From assembly GCA_963709655.1 (NCBI GenBank), contig CAVPXF010000025.1:124001-188000 (forward strand): a stretch of 64,000 bases of DNA. Reading direction: 5' to 3'. The DNA comes from Roseiarcus sp963709655 (GTDB taxonomy: Bacteria > Pseudomonadota > Alphaproteobacteria > Rhizobiales > Beijerinckiaceae). Position numbers and translations under genes: made by a program. How positions within the stretch are numbered: the first letter of the stretch is position 1; each line of letters opens with the position of its first letter. This document shows positions 33,853 to 41,947 of the stretch, in pieces. Under the pieces are notes generated by a model that had not been told where the DNA came from, ran no database searches, and saw nothing but the letters and a program-made list of their open reading frames with translations.

Positions 33853-34446
33853 ATGGCAATTTCGACATTTGCAAAGGGCTTTGCGGGCGCATTGACGGCG
33901 GCCGCGATCCTTGTGTCACAGGCCGGCCACGCCGGCACAACGACGCTCATGCTCGTCAATCCGGCTACTCAGAGCAATACTCCAGAGACGGTGGTCTTCA
34001 CGGCGACCGCCACTGAGTCGCTTGTCATTGACCAAGGGTACCAGGTTAACGACATCGAGAAGCTTACCAACAATGCAGTGACGCTGTCCGGCGGCGGCGC
34101 TAACCTCCTTGGATCGACCTGGAAGTATAGTTTTGCGGCGGTTGGCAGCAACTCATACACATTCAGTGACGGCACTGCGGTGCCGGCGCTGGGGTTCGCC
34201 GCTCAAGACCCGCCTTATATGGACACATTCTACCAGATGTTCGCCACCGTGCCGGGTGATACCTACACGTATACATTCAATTACTGGAACAACACGGGCG
34301 GCTTTGGCGCCACGCCGTCGCAGCTCGTCGTGACGCTCGCCAGTGTTCCCGAGGCTGGGACCTGGGCCATGTTGCTGCTCGGCTTCGCGGGTCTGGGCTT
34401 CGTCGGCTACCGCGGGTCGCGCAAGGCGGTTCCGGTCGGCGGATAG
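33853..34446 (+). CDS. PEPxxWA-CTERM sorting-domain surface protein
   Basis: 197 residues. An N-terminal signal peptide (FAGALTAAAILVSQAGHA) is followed by a Thr/Asn-rich beta-type body. The C-terminal sorting signal is VPEAGTWAMLLLGFAGLGF plus an arginine-rich end (GYRGSRKA), the PEPxxWA-CTERM pattern with PEP replaced by PEA. Such proteins are exported and processed by an exosortase-like system, often together with extracellular polysaccharide. It lies 40 bp after the phosphoesterase and may share its promoter. A terminator follows. Confidence 0.85.
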   Translation: MAISTFAKGFAGALTAAAILVSQAGHAGTTTLMLVNPATQSNTPETVVFTATATESLVIDQGYQVNDIEKLTNNAVTLSGGGANLLGSTWKYSFAAVGSNSYTFSDGTAVPALGFAAQDPPYMDTFYQMFATVPGDTYTYTFNYWNNTGGFGATPSQLVVTLASVPEAGTWAMLLLGFAGLGFVGYRGSRKAVPVGG

Positions 34447-34502
34447 GCAAGACCAAAGCGCGAAATCAGAGGATGCTGGTCTACAGGCCTTCGTGAAAAG
34501 TC

Positions 34503-34535
34503 AGAGGCTCCGGGTTTCCGGGGCCTCTTGTGTTT
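34503..34535 (+). terminator. Intrinsic terminator after the PEP-CTERM gene
   Basis: 11-bp stem AGAGGCTCCGG / CCGGGGCCTCT (one G-T pair), GTTT loop, followed by TGTGTTT. Confidence 0.65.
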
Positions 34536-34600
34536 CCCGCGAGGCCGGCCCCTGTCTTTGGGCGAGCCGTTCACGATCGCGGCGATCATGGCGCGACCAC

Positions 34601-34608
34601 CCTGCCCG
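34601..34608. repeat. Target-site duplication, left copy
   Basis: CCTGCCCG, identical to 37770-37777 on the other side of the IS1595-type element. Confidence 0.85.
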
Positions 34609-34686
34609 GCAACTATGCACTTGACTTATCCATCAGACAGAGGTAAATCTGAGCGCGTCGAATTGAAAGGTTCGGCTGGCGCGCCC

Positions 34687-34812
34687 GTGCAGGAGATTGA
34701 GATTACAGAAGACATGATCTGCGCTGGCGCGGAGGCGTTTGGTCGTTGGCAAGGGTTGGAATCGGCGATGCCAATGATGCAGTGCTGGCAATTTTCAAGG
34801 CAATGGTCTTAA
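34687..34812 (+). CDS. Small hypothetical protein (possibly frameshifted)
   Basis: From GTG 34687 the frame reads QEIEITEDMICAGAEAFGRW and stops at 34812. Near 34770 a shift would give DANDAVLAIFKAM, which looks more natural as an amphipathic helix after GLESA and resembles short proteins with an ITDEMI-type start. It lies just inside the left end of the transposon. Real but broken, or a chance frame; not decidable by eye. Confidence 0.3.
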   Translation: MQEIEITEDMICAGAEAFGRWQGLESAMPMMQCWQFSRQWS

Positions 34813-35475
34813 CCGCACCACAATCTGTAATTGTGGGTTTGTCTCGTGATCCCGGTCCAGCGTGCGATAACCTGCAACAAGATGAGCGTATCGCGCAAGG
34901 TTAGTCGCCATAATATTACATATTGTGATAAACTTCATACGGGTAGTTATGGAGATTTCCCAATCATGCGCGAAGACCGTATCCTCAATAAGGTTGGCGT
35001 GAACTAAGTCTGGCTTACGCAACAATGCGGCCGCATTCGATACCTCCTTTGTCTCGAATGTTATAGGTATTTGCGAATGTGCAAAGGCATTTCGTACCGA
35101 TCTAATTACATCTAAGTTTTTTCTCATCTCCGAACCAATTATGCCCAAGGCATATGACATTCTAATTTTGCTATCAAAACTCGACATTGGCGCGTTAATG
35201 CCGAACAAATTGTCGTGCAGAACATCCTGATTAACGAGGATGTTCTGTAGGCATATCCTTAAGGCGTTTTCGACGTTAGTGACTACTAATATGGCGGCTC
35301 CGCGATCGTTTTTCTCTTGGTTTATCTCTTGAATAAACTCCTTGCGATGATCGTGCTTTGGGGTTGTGCGCGAGAGTGTCGACAATGCGTCGAGTATGGC
35401 GCTGCGGGCTTCTCTTGGAGCCCTGAAACGCGGATTTGGCGTAATACCTTCTGGTTTTGGCGGTCGTGTTGGCAT
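34795..35475 (-). CDS. MltR-like / DUF4145-like protein (passenger gene)
   Basis: 226 residues, fairly AT-rich codons. The central part (VVTNVENALRICLQNIL, INAPMSSFDSKIRMSYALGIIG, LDVIRSVRNAFAHS) matches the pattern of the mannitol-repressor (MltR) fold: an all-helical domain with a conserved RNxFAHS. Such domains also occur in stand-alone proteins of mobile elements. ATG 35475. Function inside the transposon unknown; a regulatory or defence-related role is only a possibility. Confidence 0.65.
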   Translation of the reverse strand: MPTRPPKPEGITPNPRFRAPREARSAILDALSTLSRTTPKHDHRKEFIQEINQEKNDRGAAILVVTNVENALRICLQNILVNQDVLHDNLFGINAPMSSFDSKIRMSYALGIIGSEMRKNLDVIRSVRNAFAHSQIPITFETKEVSNAAALLRKPDLVHANLIEDTVFAHDWEISITTRMKFITICNIMATNLARYAHLVAGYRTLDRDHETNPQLQIVVRLRPLP

Positions 35476-35520
35476 GCTAATATGGGGGCGCTCAGATGAG
35501 CGCGCGAAGGTATTTGGGAT

Positions 35521-35676
35521 ATGTCGGATTGTCAGCCATCGAACAATTCAGTCCCTCGGGATGAGATAGAGCGGAAAAGCGCTGAAACCCTCAAGCGCCT
35601 TCTCGCCACTCCGCCCGATCATAGGACGAAGGCCAAATCTGGCGCAGAGTCCGAAAAAGAACGAGAGGAAGCCTAA
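35521..35676 (+). CDS. Small 51-residue protein (passenger)
   Basis: ATG 35521 to TAA 35674-35676. The product contains SAETLKRLLATPPDHRTK, a pattern I associate with short basic proteins (LxRMLATPPxPHK) common near mobile genes in Alphaproteobacteria, followed by a charged tail. It lies between divergent and convergent hypothetical genes of the transposon. No function known. Confidence 0.55.
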   Translation: MSDCQPSNNSVPRDEIERKSAETLKRLLATPPDHRTKAKSGAESEKEREEA

Positions 35677-35768
35677 GCGTCCCAATGACCCCGCTTGAAG
35701 GTGTCGCTCACCGGATTGCGAGAGAGGCTAGGGTCGCCGCCAACTGTGCAACGACCGATTGGGCCTAT

Positions 35769-36041
35769 TCAGTAGTGCCTCCCAGCGGCCTTCTCGATGG
35801 CGAAATCGAGAAGCGTTTTCCTGCTCGGAGTTACCCCACACGCGCGGCAGTACCGAACGAACTCGTTCGGATCGACTTGGATTTCGTGGACGTCGAATCC
35901 GACCTGTCCTCGCTCAAGTTTCTCCTTCGTATGGAGATTGAGCCATTCATCATAGGAGTTGGGGAAGTCAGGACTGAGGAGACTGCGAAGGGCGTCAAAG
36001 TCCTGAGACGTGATTAGCGGAATGGGGTAGCGTTCTCGCAT
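35769..36041 (-). CDS. Hypothetical protein (passenger)
   Basis: 90 residues, balanced composition (SQDFDALRSLLSPDFPNSYD, DPNEFVRYCRACG). I prefer the minus strand over an overlapping plus-strand frame because its amino-acid composition and hydrophobic spacing look like a folded small protein. No family recognised. Confidence 0.5.
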   Translation of the reverse strand: MRERYPIPLITSQDFDALRSLLSPDFPNSYDEWLNLHTKEKLERGQVGFDVHEIQVDPNEFVRYCRACGVTPSRKTLLDFAIEKAAGRHY

Positions 36042-36196
36042 GGGGTGTTCCCCTTCGTAGCTGAGTAGAGCCTACATACGCTCACCGCAGCACATCAAAG
36101 CAAAGAGTCCGAAAAGAGCGTGGACGGACTACTGAGGTAAAGAAATGAACGATCGCCTTTATGAGATATTTTTAGACGCGGACGCAAAATTGAAGG

Positions 36197-36457
36197 CTAG
36201 CTGGGGTCCTGTTGACTTAGGCGCTTTGCGTGGTCTAACAACCAATCATGCTCAGAACGAACCAATTCGGCGAAAGACATTTCTATGTCGCCTTCGTCGA
36301 TACGTCGGCTCAATCCGTTGGATAGTCGGCGGAAGTAGGCATCAGGATTTTTTAGTCTGGACGCCTGATTTGCGGGCAGAACGACCATCAGATCGCGCAT
36401 CGCGAGAACCATAGCAATAACCCTAGCCTCGCCTTCGGCGCTCAGTCTTTCGCCCAT
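36197..36457 (-). CDS. Hypothetical protein (passenger)
   Basis: 86 residues, helical and amphipathic (ARVIAMVLAMRDLMVVL; AYFRRLSNGLSRRIDEGD). Preferred over a plus-strand overlap for the same compositional reason. Lies 75 bp downstream of the transposase. No family recognised. Confidence 0.45.
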   Translation of the reverse strand: MGERLSAEGEARVIAMVLAMRDLMVVLPANQASRLKNPDAYFRRLSNGLSRRIDEGDIEMSFAELVRSEHDWLLDHAKRLSQQDPS

Positions 36458-36532
36458 CGTTTCCTCTGTCGCGCGTGAGGCCGCGCCCTTTCCAGCTTAT
36501 CAGACGGCGTCCATGGCAGTTTGTGCGATCCT

Positions 36533-37468
36533 CTAATGGCTCGCAGGCTGATCATAGGTAAGCCGCTTGCCTTCGACGCCCTTGAGGATTTTTGCGGCGC
36601 GCATGGCGTCATCAACGCCGAGCTTGATCCGGTTGCTGTAACGGAAATCAAATTCCGCGAGATATCGGTTCAAATGTGCTTCGCTGACAGAATGATAGGT
36701 TCCGTCGATCCCGCGCTTGAGAAGGCTGAAATAGTTCTCGCTGACGTTGATCGACACAACGAGGCCGCGGCCTTCGACATAGGCGTATTCGTCGCGGCTG
36801 TGATCGACGCTGCGATGCTTGGCAAATTCGCGCCCCATCTTCGTGTAGGTTGACAACTCGTCGGTCATAAGCGTGCTCTTGCGGCTGGCGTTCGTCATGA
36901 GGACTGTTCGAAGGGTCTTCGCGGTCACGTCTGGAACATGGAACGAGCGAGCGCTCCCGTTTCGCTCAATGAGCGTCATGACTGCTTTCTTCGGGGCTGG
37001 TTCTCTGTAGGCGCGATTGGTCTTGCTGCCTCCTATAAAGGCTTCGTCGGCCTCAACGATTTTGCCTTCGCCGCCGAGCGGGCCGCTGGTCTTGTTCGGC
37101 TCGCGGTCTGTCATCGCCTCACGGATGCGGTGCGCGAGAAACCAAGCGGTTCGATAAGAGCCGAGGTCAAGGTTGCGCATCAACTCAAGGGCCGAGACGC
37201 CGTTCTTGTTCGACGCCATCAAGTGAATGGCCAGAAGCCATTTGTGCAACGGAATGTGCGACCGCTCCATCACAGTGCCGGTCCGGCAGGTGAATTTGTC
37301 GCGGCAATCGTTGCAGAGGAAATAGCCGGCTTGCGTCTTGCCTTCCATGCGATGCACGTTCAGCGAACCGCAAAACGGGCAAACAACGCCATCGGCCCAA
37401 CGCGAGGCTTCAATATGTTCACGGGCTGCGTCTTCGTCATGAAAGCGGGGTTCAGACAGGCTGGTCAT
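36533..37468 (-). CDS. IS1595-family transposase
   Basis: About 311 residues. An N-terminal zinc ribbon (CPFCGS, CNDCRDKF) is followed by an ISXO2-type DDE catalytic domain: VEADEAFIGG, LMTDELSTY and a terminal VSENYFSLLKRGIDGTYH. ATG 37468 (MTSLSEPRFHDED) is preferred; the frame is open to 37522. It moves the surrounding 3.2-kb element; the intact motifs suggest it is active. Confidence 0.92.
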   Translation of the reverse strand: MTSLSEPRFHDEDAAREHIEASRWADGVVCPFCGSLNVHRMEGKTQAGYFLCNDCRDKFTCRTGTVMERSHIPLHKWLLAIHLMASNKNGVSALELMRNLDLGSYRTAWFLAHRIREAMTDREPNKTSGPLGGEGKIVEADEAFIGGSKTNRAYREPAPKKAVMTLIERNGSARSFHVPDVTAKTLRTVLMTNASRKSTLMTDELSTYTKMGREFAKHRSVDHSRDEYAYVEGRGLVVSINVSENYFSLLKRGIDGTYHSVSEAHLNRYLAEFDFRYSNRIKLGVDDAMRAAKILKGVEGKRLTYDQPASH

Positions 37469-37518
37469 GGGTGAATGTACCTGTATTCTGTGTTCTGGTA
37501 AGTGGGAAGGTGATGAAT

Positions 37519-37722
37519 TCACTCCGGAGCAGAAGCTCCGTTTTGTGCTTTCAACCGTTGCTCAATCTCGCGACCCAAATTTTCAAGCTGCTTTCTTGTC
37601 ATCGCGACGCGGTGCATCCCCTGCCCAGACCAAAGGTCAATCCACCAAAGCTCCGGATTTTCGGGATCGTGTCCCACCGCTACGTTGTGAGGGTGGATAG
37701 GATGAATGGGAATTTCGATCAT
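37519..37722 (-). CDS. Hypothetical protein upstream of the transposase (passenger)
   Basis: 67 residues: HPIHPHNVAVGHDPENPELW and WIDLWSGQGMHRVAMTRKQL read as a compact folded protein with a C-terminal helix. Its end reaches the beginning of the transposase open frame. It is within the transposon, 47 bp from the right end. No family recognised. Confidence 0.55.
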   Translation of the reverse strand: MIEIPIHPIHPHNVAVGHDPENPELWWIDLWSGQGMHRVAMTRKQLENLGREIEQRLKAQNGASAPE

Positions 37723-37769
37723 CGGCGTTTGTACCGCATCCGCGCGGCTAAGTCAAGTGCATAGTTGCC

Positions 37770-37777
37770 CCTGCCCG
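37770..37777. repeat. Target-site duplication, right copy
   Basis: CCTGCCCG, identical to 34601-34608. Confidence 0.85.
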
Positions 37778-37811
37778 CGCACGCTGCGCCGCCGAGCCGT
37801 TGCGTTGGCCA

Positions 37812-38159
37812 TCAGGCGGCTTGGAGCGCCTTGAGCGCGGCTTCGGGTTGACGGTAGAGGATGGTCAGGAGCGCTCGCGCCGCCGGGTCCGGCTGGACGC
37901 GATCCTGCTCCCAGTTTCGGATCGTGCCGATCGGAATCCGAAGCGCCCGGGCGAATTCAGCCTGGGACATGCCGAGCTTGCGCCTGACCGCGTGGACCGG
38001 GATCACCAGATCGAATTGCGCCAGCGGCGCGTCGGGATCTTCGCCGTCCTCGATGGCGTGTCGACGGATCTCATCCTCGGTCGCGGCGACGATTTTGGCG
38101 CGGTCGACGTCCGGCCTTTCAGACCGCAGATCGTCTAGGGATTTACGAACGATTGCCAT
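37812..38159 (-). CDS. XRE-family antitoxin of a BrnT-type toxin-antitoxin pair
   Basis: 115 residues. The N-terminal part (ATEDEIRRHAIEDGEDPD) resembles BrnA-type antitoxins that neutralise BrnT. The C-terminal half is an XRE helix-turn-helix (VRRKLGMSQAEFARALRIPIGT), expected to autorepress the operon. Its start overlaps the toxin gene by 25 bp. A degraded copy of the HTH segment lies at 31032-31077. Confidence 0.85.
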   Translation of the reverse strand: MAIVRKSLDDLRSERPDVDRAKIVAATEDEIRRHAIEDGEDPDAPLAQFDLVIPVHAVRRKLGMSQAEFARALRIPIGTIRNWEQDRVQPDPAARALLTILYRQPEAALKALQAA

Positions 38160-38410
38160 AGCTGGCGCTCTTTTCGGTTGGCCTTGCGGGCGGAGATGAT
38201 CCGGCGAACTTCATTGCGGTCGGTATAGACAACGACAAGGACATTTTCATCGACCCGGCCGATGGCGCGGATCCGAATCTCGCCATAAGCGCGCCGGTCG
38301 TCGACTGCCTCGAGGGTCGGGCCGTCGAAGACCCAGGCCGCGGTGTCGAAGCCGAAGCCTCCCTGGCGCAGGTTTTGGTCGCTCTTGACGCCGTCCCACT
38401 CAAAATCCAT
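38135..38410 (-). CDS. brnT: BrnT-family ribonuclease toxin
   Basis: 91 residues with the BrnT pattern: FEWDGVKSDQNLRQGGFGFD at the start, AIGRVDENVLVVVYTDR in the centre, and RRIISARKANRKERQLW at the end. BrnT is a RelE-like RNase that inhibits translation. The usual KHG after NL is RQG here. The antitoxin follows with a 25-bp overlap. Confidence 0.88.
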   Translation of the reverse strand: MDFEWDGVKSDQNLRQGGFGFDTAAWVFDGPTLEAVDDRRAYGEIRIRAIGRVDENVLVVVYTDRNEVRRIISARKANRKERQLWQSFVNP

Positions 38411-38520
38411 CGGGACGCGTAGCTATACGCTTGTAGCGTACGAATGGCAATCCGAGGGTTGGGATTGCCGTAAACCTAAGCAAAGATTCTTAGGCTTGCC
38501 AACGGAACAAGCGGGACAAA

Positions 38521-38603
38521 TTCACCACAACGAACACGAAGAACCACCAAGGCATGAAAAGAGCACTGTGGTTCTTTGTTTCCTTCGTGCGCTTAGTGGT
38601 GAA
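38521..38603. repeat. Dispersed palindromic intergenic repeat, copy 1
   Basis: Imperfect inverted repeat beginning TTCACCAC and ending GTGGTGAA, with CGAACACGAAG / CTTCGTG arms. A second copy is at 51952-52035. This type (TTCACCACGAAG..) is a widespread intergenic repeat; function unknown. Confidence 0.7.
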
Positions 38604-38652
38604 AGTCGAACTCTAACTTGGTCCATTCGTTGGGCTGACTGAAGGATTCTGC

Positions 38653-39270
38653 TCAATGCAGGTCCTCGGCGTAGACGAATTTCGGCATGTTCCAGCCGCG
38701 GACGATGGCGAGCAGCCTGAGGACGAGGCCCGCCCCCATCGCCCCCGCCGTGACGAGGTCGTGCGGCAGGCCGGCCGAAAGTCCGCCGACATAAAGGCCG
38801 CCGGCGACCACCGACACGCTGGCGTAAAGCTCGCTGCGGAAGAGCAGCGGCACATCATTGCACAGGACGTCGCGCAGGACGCCGCCAACGCAGCCGGTGA
38901 TCATGCCCGAGACGATGACGTCGACCGTGGGCAGACCGAGATCGAGCGCGACATTGCAGCCGATGACCGTGAAGACCACGAGCCCGATGGCGTCGAGAAC
39001 AAGGAAGACGCTCCGCAGCCGATGCATGATGCGGGCCACGGCGATCGTCATCAGCGCGGCGCCCGCCGTGATCATGAGATATTCCGGATGGCTGACCCAG
39101 GACAGCGGGTGGTGACCGAAGAGCACGTCGCGCACCGACCCGCCGCCGAGCGCGGTGACGGCGCCGAGCAGGCAGACGCCGACCCAGTCCATGCTGCGCC
39201 GGCCCGCCGCGAGCGCAGCCGTCATCGCCTCCGCGACGATGGCGACGAGATAGAGCGTGTGAAGCAGCAT
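38653..39270 (-). CDS. UPF0126 / trimeric intracellular cation channel-like membrane protein
   Basis: 205 residues with six or seven transmembrane segments in two similar halves. Each half has the glycine-rich motif GGGSVRDVLFG or CVGGVLRDVL, typical of UPF0126 (YicG-like) proteins, related to TRIC channels and probably transporting a small solute. ATG 39270 (MLLHTLYLVAIVAE) is preferred over 39303. It is a single gene with no operon partner. Confidence 0.85.
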   Translation of the reverse strand: MLLHTLYLVAIVAEAMTAALAAGRRSMDWVGVCLLGAVTALGGGSVRDVLFGHHPLSWVSHPEYLMITAGAALMTIAVARIMHRLRSVFLVLDAIGLVVFTVIGCNVALDLGLPTVDVIVSGMITGCVGGVLRDVLCNDVPLLFRSELYASVSVVAGGLYVGGLSAGLPHDLVTAGAMGAGLVLRLLAIVRGWNMPKFVYAEDLH

Positions 39271-39642
39271 GGGGCGCTCCGCGTTCGATGAACCGAGGCG
39301 CAAAGCCTCTCACGCCCGCCCGCGGCGGCGCAAATTCGCGCGGCGGACGCTCCCTCTATCGGCGCGGCCTCGAGTCCGCGGCGCGTACTGAATGCCCCAG
39401 GTTTTGCGCCGCCGCCGGCCTTGGCCTCGCCGACTTCGAGCGAACGGCTGCCGATCGATGCGGCGAGGCAGGGCCTTTGGCGACCTGACGTCAGTCGGCG
39501 GAAAAGACGACAATTTCTTGCCATAGGGGCGGCGGTGTTCTATAGTCGTTCTCAAGATCCCGGCAACAGTGTCGAAGGGCGCGTCAGCGCGCATGGAACG
39601 TCCCAACGTACTGGTTATTCAACAGCCTCAAGATGATGTTAA
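39271..39642. other. Intergenic region
   Basis: No gene recognised. It would contain the promoter of the UPF0126 gene at its left end and borders the IS110 element at its right end. Confidence 0.5.
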
Positions 39643-39654
39643 TGTCATGGCAGC

Positions 39655-39905
39655 TCGGCTAGGCAGCCATCCAGCGCCTGCGGCGCGCCATTATGGATGA
39701 AAATCGGGGGTGGCGGCGCGGACCGATTTGTCGGAGCCTTCACGACGGGCGATCGTGTCAGGCTGACATAACTGCGGTGGCTTGCGACCCCGATAGGCAG
39801 TCCGGCCCGCGCTGCATAGAGGTACCATTCTTTGTCGCCCTCGGAAACGGGGAGCACGCATAGCAGTGTCTCGACTATACCTGCGGCGTCACGGTCGCCT
39901 TCCCC
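39655..39905 (+). ncRNA. Candidate IS110 bridge RNA region
   Basis: The long 5' non-coding segment between the inferred left end and the transposase is where IS110-group elements encode their bridge (seek) RNA. I see no coding sequence here. Boundaries and guide loops were not resolved; this is inference from the family. Confidence 0.3.
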
Positions 39906-39920
39906 TGGATGGAGGCGAGG

Positions 39921-41159
39921 ATGGAGGTCATCATTGAGCGGTGTTGCGGACTGGACGTGCATCAGGAGACGGTCGTCGCCTGCGTCTTGATCGGCGCCCC
40001 GGGCGAGCGGCCGAGCAAGGAGATCAGGACCTTCCGGACGATGACGCGCGATCTGGAGGCGTTGCGGGACTGGCTGCAAAAGCTTGGGGTGACGCACGTC
40101 GGGATGGAGAGCACCGGCGTTTACTGGCGCCCGGTCTATGCTGTCCTCGAGGGGTGTTTCGAGCTGATCGTCGGCAACGCCCGGCATATCCGTAACGTGC
40201 CGGGCCGCAAGACCGATGTGAAGGACGCCGAGTGGATCGCCGATCTGGTCCGGCACGGGCTGATCGCCAAGAGCTTCGTGCCGCCCAAACCGCTGCGGGA
40301 ACTGCGCGAGCTGCTGCGTTACCGCCGCAAGCTGGTGGAGAGCCAGGCGGCCGAGCGCAACCGGCTGCTGAAGCTCCTGGAGACCGCCAACATCAAGCTT
40401 TCGAGCGTCGCGTCCGACGTCTTCGGCGTGTCCGGCCGCGCGATGCTCCGGGCGCTGATCGCGGGCGAGGCCTCGCCCGAGGCGATGGCCGATCTCGCCC
40501 GGGGCCTGCTTCGCCGAAAGCGCGCCGACCTGATCCTCGCGCTCGACGGCCGTCTCGAAGAACATCACCGCTTCCTCCTGGCGATGCAGTTGCGCCGGCT
40601 CGAAGCGATCGAGGCGGACATCGCAACGCTCGACCAGCGCATTGGCGAGCGGCTCGAGCCCTATTCCGCGGCGCACGCGCTCCTGATGCAGATTCCGGGC
40701 GTCGACTGGGTGGTTGCGGCCGTGCTGATTGCCGAGATCGGCGTCGACATGAGTGTGTTCGTGAGCGTCTATCACCTGTCGGCCTGGGCCGGCGTCTGCC
40801 CCGGCAATCATGAGAGCGCCGGCAGGCAGAAGAGCGGCCGCGCGCGCAAGGGCAACATCCACCTCCGCACCATCCTGGTCAGCGCCGCGATCTCCGCTTC
40901 AAGGGTCAAGGGCAGCTACCTCAAGGACAAGTACCACCGCCTCAAGGCCCGCCGAGGCGGCTTGCGCGCCGCGCTCGCCATCGCCCACAAGATCCTCGTC
41001 TCCGCCTATCACATGCTCGCCAAGAACTTGCCCTACCACGACCTCGGCGAGGTCTATCTCGACCAGATCAGCCAGACCCGAACCGTCGCCAACCTCAAAC
41101 GCCGCATCGAACGCCTCGGCTACAAAGTCACCCTCGAACCCAATGCCCAGCCCACGTGA
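39921..41159 (+). CDS. IS110-family transposase (DEDD recombinase)
   Basis: 412 residues. An N-terminal RuvC-like DEDD domain (CCGLDVHQETVVA, MESTGVYWRPV, TDVKDAEWIADL) and a C-terminal Transposase_20 domain with IPGVDWVVAAVLIAEIG and the catalytic serine region (NHESAGRQKSGRARKGN). Start ATG 39921 has GGAGG just upstream; ATG 39909 is also possible. Intact and probably functional. These enzymes use an RNA guide encoded in the element's non-coding end. Confidence 0.92.
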   Translation: MEVIIERCCGLDVHQETVVACVLIGAPGERPSKEIRTFRTMTRDLEALRDWLQKLGVTHVGMESTGVYWRPVYAVLEGCFELIVGNARHIRNVPGRKTDVKDAEWIADLVRHGLIAKSFVPPKPLRELRELLRYRRKLVESQAAERNRLLKLLETANIKLSSVASDVFGVSGRAMLRALIAGEASPEAMADLARGLLRRKRADLILALDGRLEEHHRFLLAMQLRRLEAIEADIATLDQRIGERLEPYSAAHALLMQIPGVDWVVAAVLIAEIGVDMSVFVSVYHLSAWAGVCPGNHESAGRQKSGRARKGNIHLRTILVSAAISASRVKGSYLKDKYHRLKARRGGLRAALAIAHKILVSAYHMLAKNLPYHDLGEVYLDQISQTRTVANLKRRIERLGYKVTLEPNAQPT

Positions 41160-41187
41160 GGCTAGCGCCCAGCAGCCATTTTCATAG

Positions 41188-41947
41188 CAGTTGACGAAGA
41201 CTCATAATTGCCATCGTTGTCACGCCCGCGAACGCGGGCATCCATGGCGGCGAGCGCCGCAACTGGCGATCGGGCGCGCGGGCGCGGCGCCGGCGCTGGA
41301 TCCCTCCCCGGGCTCGTATGGGGATGTGATTGTCAAGGGGTCTATTCGGTATCGGTTCAGATTCATAACGGCCCCTGGTTTGATGGGCTTCGACGCGGAC
41401 GTCCGGCCCGAAGGGGCGGAATGGCCCGTCGAAGCCCATGGATGCGCAACGCCTGAGGCGCGCGCAGCGGTCAACCCTCGCGTCAGCGACCGCGAAGCGG
41501 CGGCTCGCGTCAGCGAGGCGGGGTTGACGGCGAGCACGGCTCAGGCCTCGGCCCAGGCCTCGGGTTCGCGCCGCGGAGGCGTCGGACCGCGGACGGGCTC
41601 GCAGGCGGGGAGAGCTCGCGCGAGCTGGGGCGGGTTCTGGCGACGTCGGGCGAAGCGTGCGGTTGCGCAAGACCGATCCAAGGCGGCTCCCCTTTGCTTA
41701 AGGCCGCGCGCGGCCGGCAAGCTCGTATCCGGCGGCGCTCGCAAGGCGCGAGCGCCAGACCATGATGCCCTTTTCGCTGGGGCCGAATGGGGAGCCAAGG
41801 GGGCAGGACCAATCTTGACGGCGGCGTATTGCAGCCATAGCCCGGCACGGCATCCTGCCCACCTTGGACGGTTTGCAGACGTCAGCATCGCTCTGTCGCC
41901 TGGTTCTTTGTTTCTCGTTGTTTCTCGTCGGATCGGTTCGGTTGACC
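41188..41947. other. Non-coding DNA between two IS110 elements
   Basis: Contains a REP-like palindrome at the left (41219-41250) and probably the downstream end of the second IS110 element at the right (about 41850-41947). Open frames across it are long but compositionally biased shadows with no recognisable domain. Confidence 0.5.
41219..41250. repeat. REP-like palindrome
   Basis: GTCACGCCCGCGAACGCGGG and the adjoining bases form the arm GCCCGCG-AA-CGCGGGC. Translations of this repeat (CHARERGHPW / WMPAFAGVT) are a familiar sign of proteobacterial REP elements. Confidence 0.65.

Larger units (their letters stand above)
34609..37769. mobile_element. IS1595-family transposon with passenger genes
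   Basis: Terminal inverted repeats of about 20 bp (GCAACTATGCACTTGACTTA on the left; its complement ending GTTGCC on the right at 37749-37769) bound a 3,161-bp element. The 8-bp target duplication CCTGCCCG is exact at 34601-34608 and 37770-37777, the duplication size usual for IS1595. It carries a transposase and five or six small genes, with lower GC than the flanks. The intact duplication indicates a fairly recent insertion. Confidence 0.85.
39643..41187 (+). mobile_element. IS110-family insertion sequence, copy A (ends approximate)
   Basis: An IS110 transposase preceded by about 270 bp of non-coding DNA. Similar short sequences TCATGGCAG (near 39645) and TCATAGCAG (near 41183) occur at the two sides and may mark the recombination cores. 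IS110 elements lack normal inverted repeats, so the ends are estimates. Confidence 0.55.

Noticed and set aside
38653..39291. Plus-strand gene opposite the UPF0126 gene
   Set aside because: The minus strand encodes a clear multi-span membrane protein with family motifs; the plus-strand frame is a charged antisense shadow.
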